Shown here: piece after piece, positions 5,393 through 6,226 of the stretch
How positions within the stretch are numbered: the first letter of the stretch is position 1
Layout: each line of letters opens with the position of its first letter
Assembly: GCF_009268105.1 (NCBI RefSeq)
Contig: NZ_VWXM01000020.1
Location: 1 to 6,226 of the forward strand
DNA: 6,226 nucleotides
Reading direction: 5' to 3'
Source of the DNA: Candidatus Phytoplasma sacchari
Lineage (GTDB): Bacteria; Bacillota_I; Bacilli_A; Acholeplasmatales; Acholeplasmataceae
Notes under the pieces: model-generated
What the model was told of the DNA's origin: nothing
Database searches by the model: none
What the model saw: only the letters and a program-made list of their open reading frames with translations
Program-made: the position numbers and the translations under genes

Positions 5393-6226
5393 TTAAATAA
5401 TTTGAGCATGTTGTTGTTTAAACTGAAAAGGAGATAAATAACCAAGATATTTTAATTTTCTTTTCCGATTATAATATTCAATAAAACGAGTTACTTTTTG
5501 TTTAATTTTTTTAGGAGTTAAACGTTTTTTATCTTGGCAGAAGAATTTTTCCCCTTTTAAGTTACTGAAAAAACTTTCGATGCAAGCGTTTTGGGAAGGA
5601 GAAGCTTTTTCTGACATACTAGTTTTCAATCCTTTTTTTTTTAAAATGGTTTTGATATGATTATTAGTGAATTGCAAACCTTGATCAGTATGAAAAATAC
5701 CTTTTAACCCTTTAGGCAAAGGAATTAATGTTTGTTTAATAAGGGCAGTGTTTTGATATTCTGACAAAGAATAACTTACTATTTCTCGGTTATATAAATC
5801 CATGACTACCGCTAAATAAAGATATTGAATATTTTTACCATTTTTGTATGGTAAATAAGTAATATCCCCGCAAAGTTTTTGATAAGGGAAAGAAGCTTGA
5901 AAATTATTTTGAATAAGATTAGTATAAGCGATTGGTTTTTGATAACAGCTTACTCTTCTTTTATAAGCTCTCATAAAATAACCGTTTTTAGGCGTTTGAC
6001 ATAAACAACCCCATTTTTTCATTTTGCGATAAACTGTTTTAGGATTAACTTTGAAACCAATTAAACGGAGTTTTAAATATAAACGCCGATATCCTAATAA
6101 ATAACGACCTTGACCTGCATGGTTATAATCCCGGTTACGGTTAGCTATTTTTCGAATGGCTAAATCTAAAATAGTGAGATAAGAGGGTTGTTTTATTTTT
6201 TTATACCAATTATAGTAAGTACTTTT
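5393..6226 (-). CDS. IS3-family transposase, catalytic (OrfB) part, runs off the right edge
   Basis: DDE transposase of the IS3 family, which cuts and joins element ends during transposition. The frame is open from 6226 to the TAA at 5393-5395, giving 277 visible residues. The ATG at 6022 is internal, because 68 further codons upstream in the same frame carry the usual OrfB N-terminal features: a KSTYYNWYKK motif at the edge, then RYLLGYRRLYLKL (HTH_21-like). The rve core has all three acidic residues: D121 in GDITYLP, D181 in FHTDQG and E217 in NACIESFFSNLKGE. The spacing is D-59-D-35-E, the canonical DD(35)E of IS3. The C-terminus has the family's IEYYNRKRK and LGYLSPFQF motifs. There is no frameshift or lost catalytic residue. 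Its 5' half is at 1..441, in frame across the window edge. Seen: open frame and motifs. Inferred: still catalytically competent. Confidence 0.95.
   Translation of the reverse strand, partial: KSTYYNWYKKIKQPSYLTILDLAIRKIANRNRDYNHAGQGRYLLGYRRLYLKLRLIGFKVNPKTVYRKMKKWGCLCQTPKNGYFMRAYKRRVSCYQKPIAYTNLIQNNFQASFPYQKLCGDITYLPYKNGKNIQYLYLAVVMDLYNREIVSYSLSEYQNTALIKQTLIPLPKGLKGIFHTDQGLQFTNNHIKTILKKKGLKTSMSEKASPSQNACIESFFSNLKGEKFFCQDKKRLTPKKIKQKVTRFIEYYNRKRKLKYLGYLSPFQFKQQHAQII

Noticed and set aside
1..6226. Mollicute code 4 (TGA = Trp)
   Set aside because: The only intact gene uses TGG for every tryptophan and has no in-frame TGA, which would be very unlikely for a code 4 AT-rich genome unless the element arrived recently.

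Overview
The window is very AT-rich (roughly a quarter G+C by eye) and full of long A and T runs. The one well-preserved gene is an IS3-family transposase. Every tryptophan in it is TGG and no in-frame TGA occurs, so TGA is read as stop. This fits a low-GC bacterium using the standard code, such as a phytoplasma-like mollicute, another low-GC Firmicute or an insect symbiont. It argues against Mycoplasma/Spiroplasma-type code 4. I cannot name the organism.

Almost everything recognisable is one kind of DNA: four copies of the same IS3-family element in different states of decay. Copy 1 (minus strand) is nearly intact. Its 5' part lies at 532..1 and its 3' part at 6226..5393. The codon at 3..1 runs directly and in frame into the codon at 6226..6224, giving one reading frame across the two window edges. 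The window is therefore probably a closed circular molecule or circularised contig cut inside the transposase gene. Copy 2 (plus strand, about 707-1894) is a full-length but badly degenerated relative, with an oddly GC-rich middle. Copy 3 (minus, about 2638-2893) is the last part of the transposase with frameshifts. Copy 4 (minus, about 3731-4570) is an older, strongly eroded copy.

Layout along +: copy 1 5' part (1-532) and leader (533-620); an 86-bp spacer; copy 2 pointing away (707-1894) with a 3' tail (1895-2380); a tail-to-tail junction near 2381-2391; the tail of copy 3 (2391-2637) and its orfB remnant (2638-2893); about 800 bp of A/T sequence without a gene (2894-3690); copy 4; another A/T gap (4571-4904); the 3' tail of copy 1 (4905-5392); and copy 1 orfB (5393-6226). 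The 5' ends of copies 1 and 2 share a nearly perfect 30-bp inverted repeat. Copies 1, 2 and 3 share a non-coding tail downstream of the transposase that copy 4 lacks.

I see no replication initiator, host gene, tRNA, rRNA or CRISPR array. Functionally the window is an IS graveyard with one possibly active transposase, whose start region carries a one-base frameshift. The main points of interest are the circular topology, the absence of any replication gene, and the arrangement of the copies as large inverted repeats.
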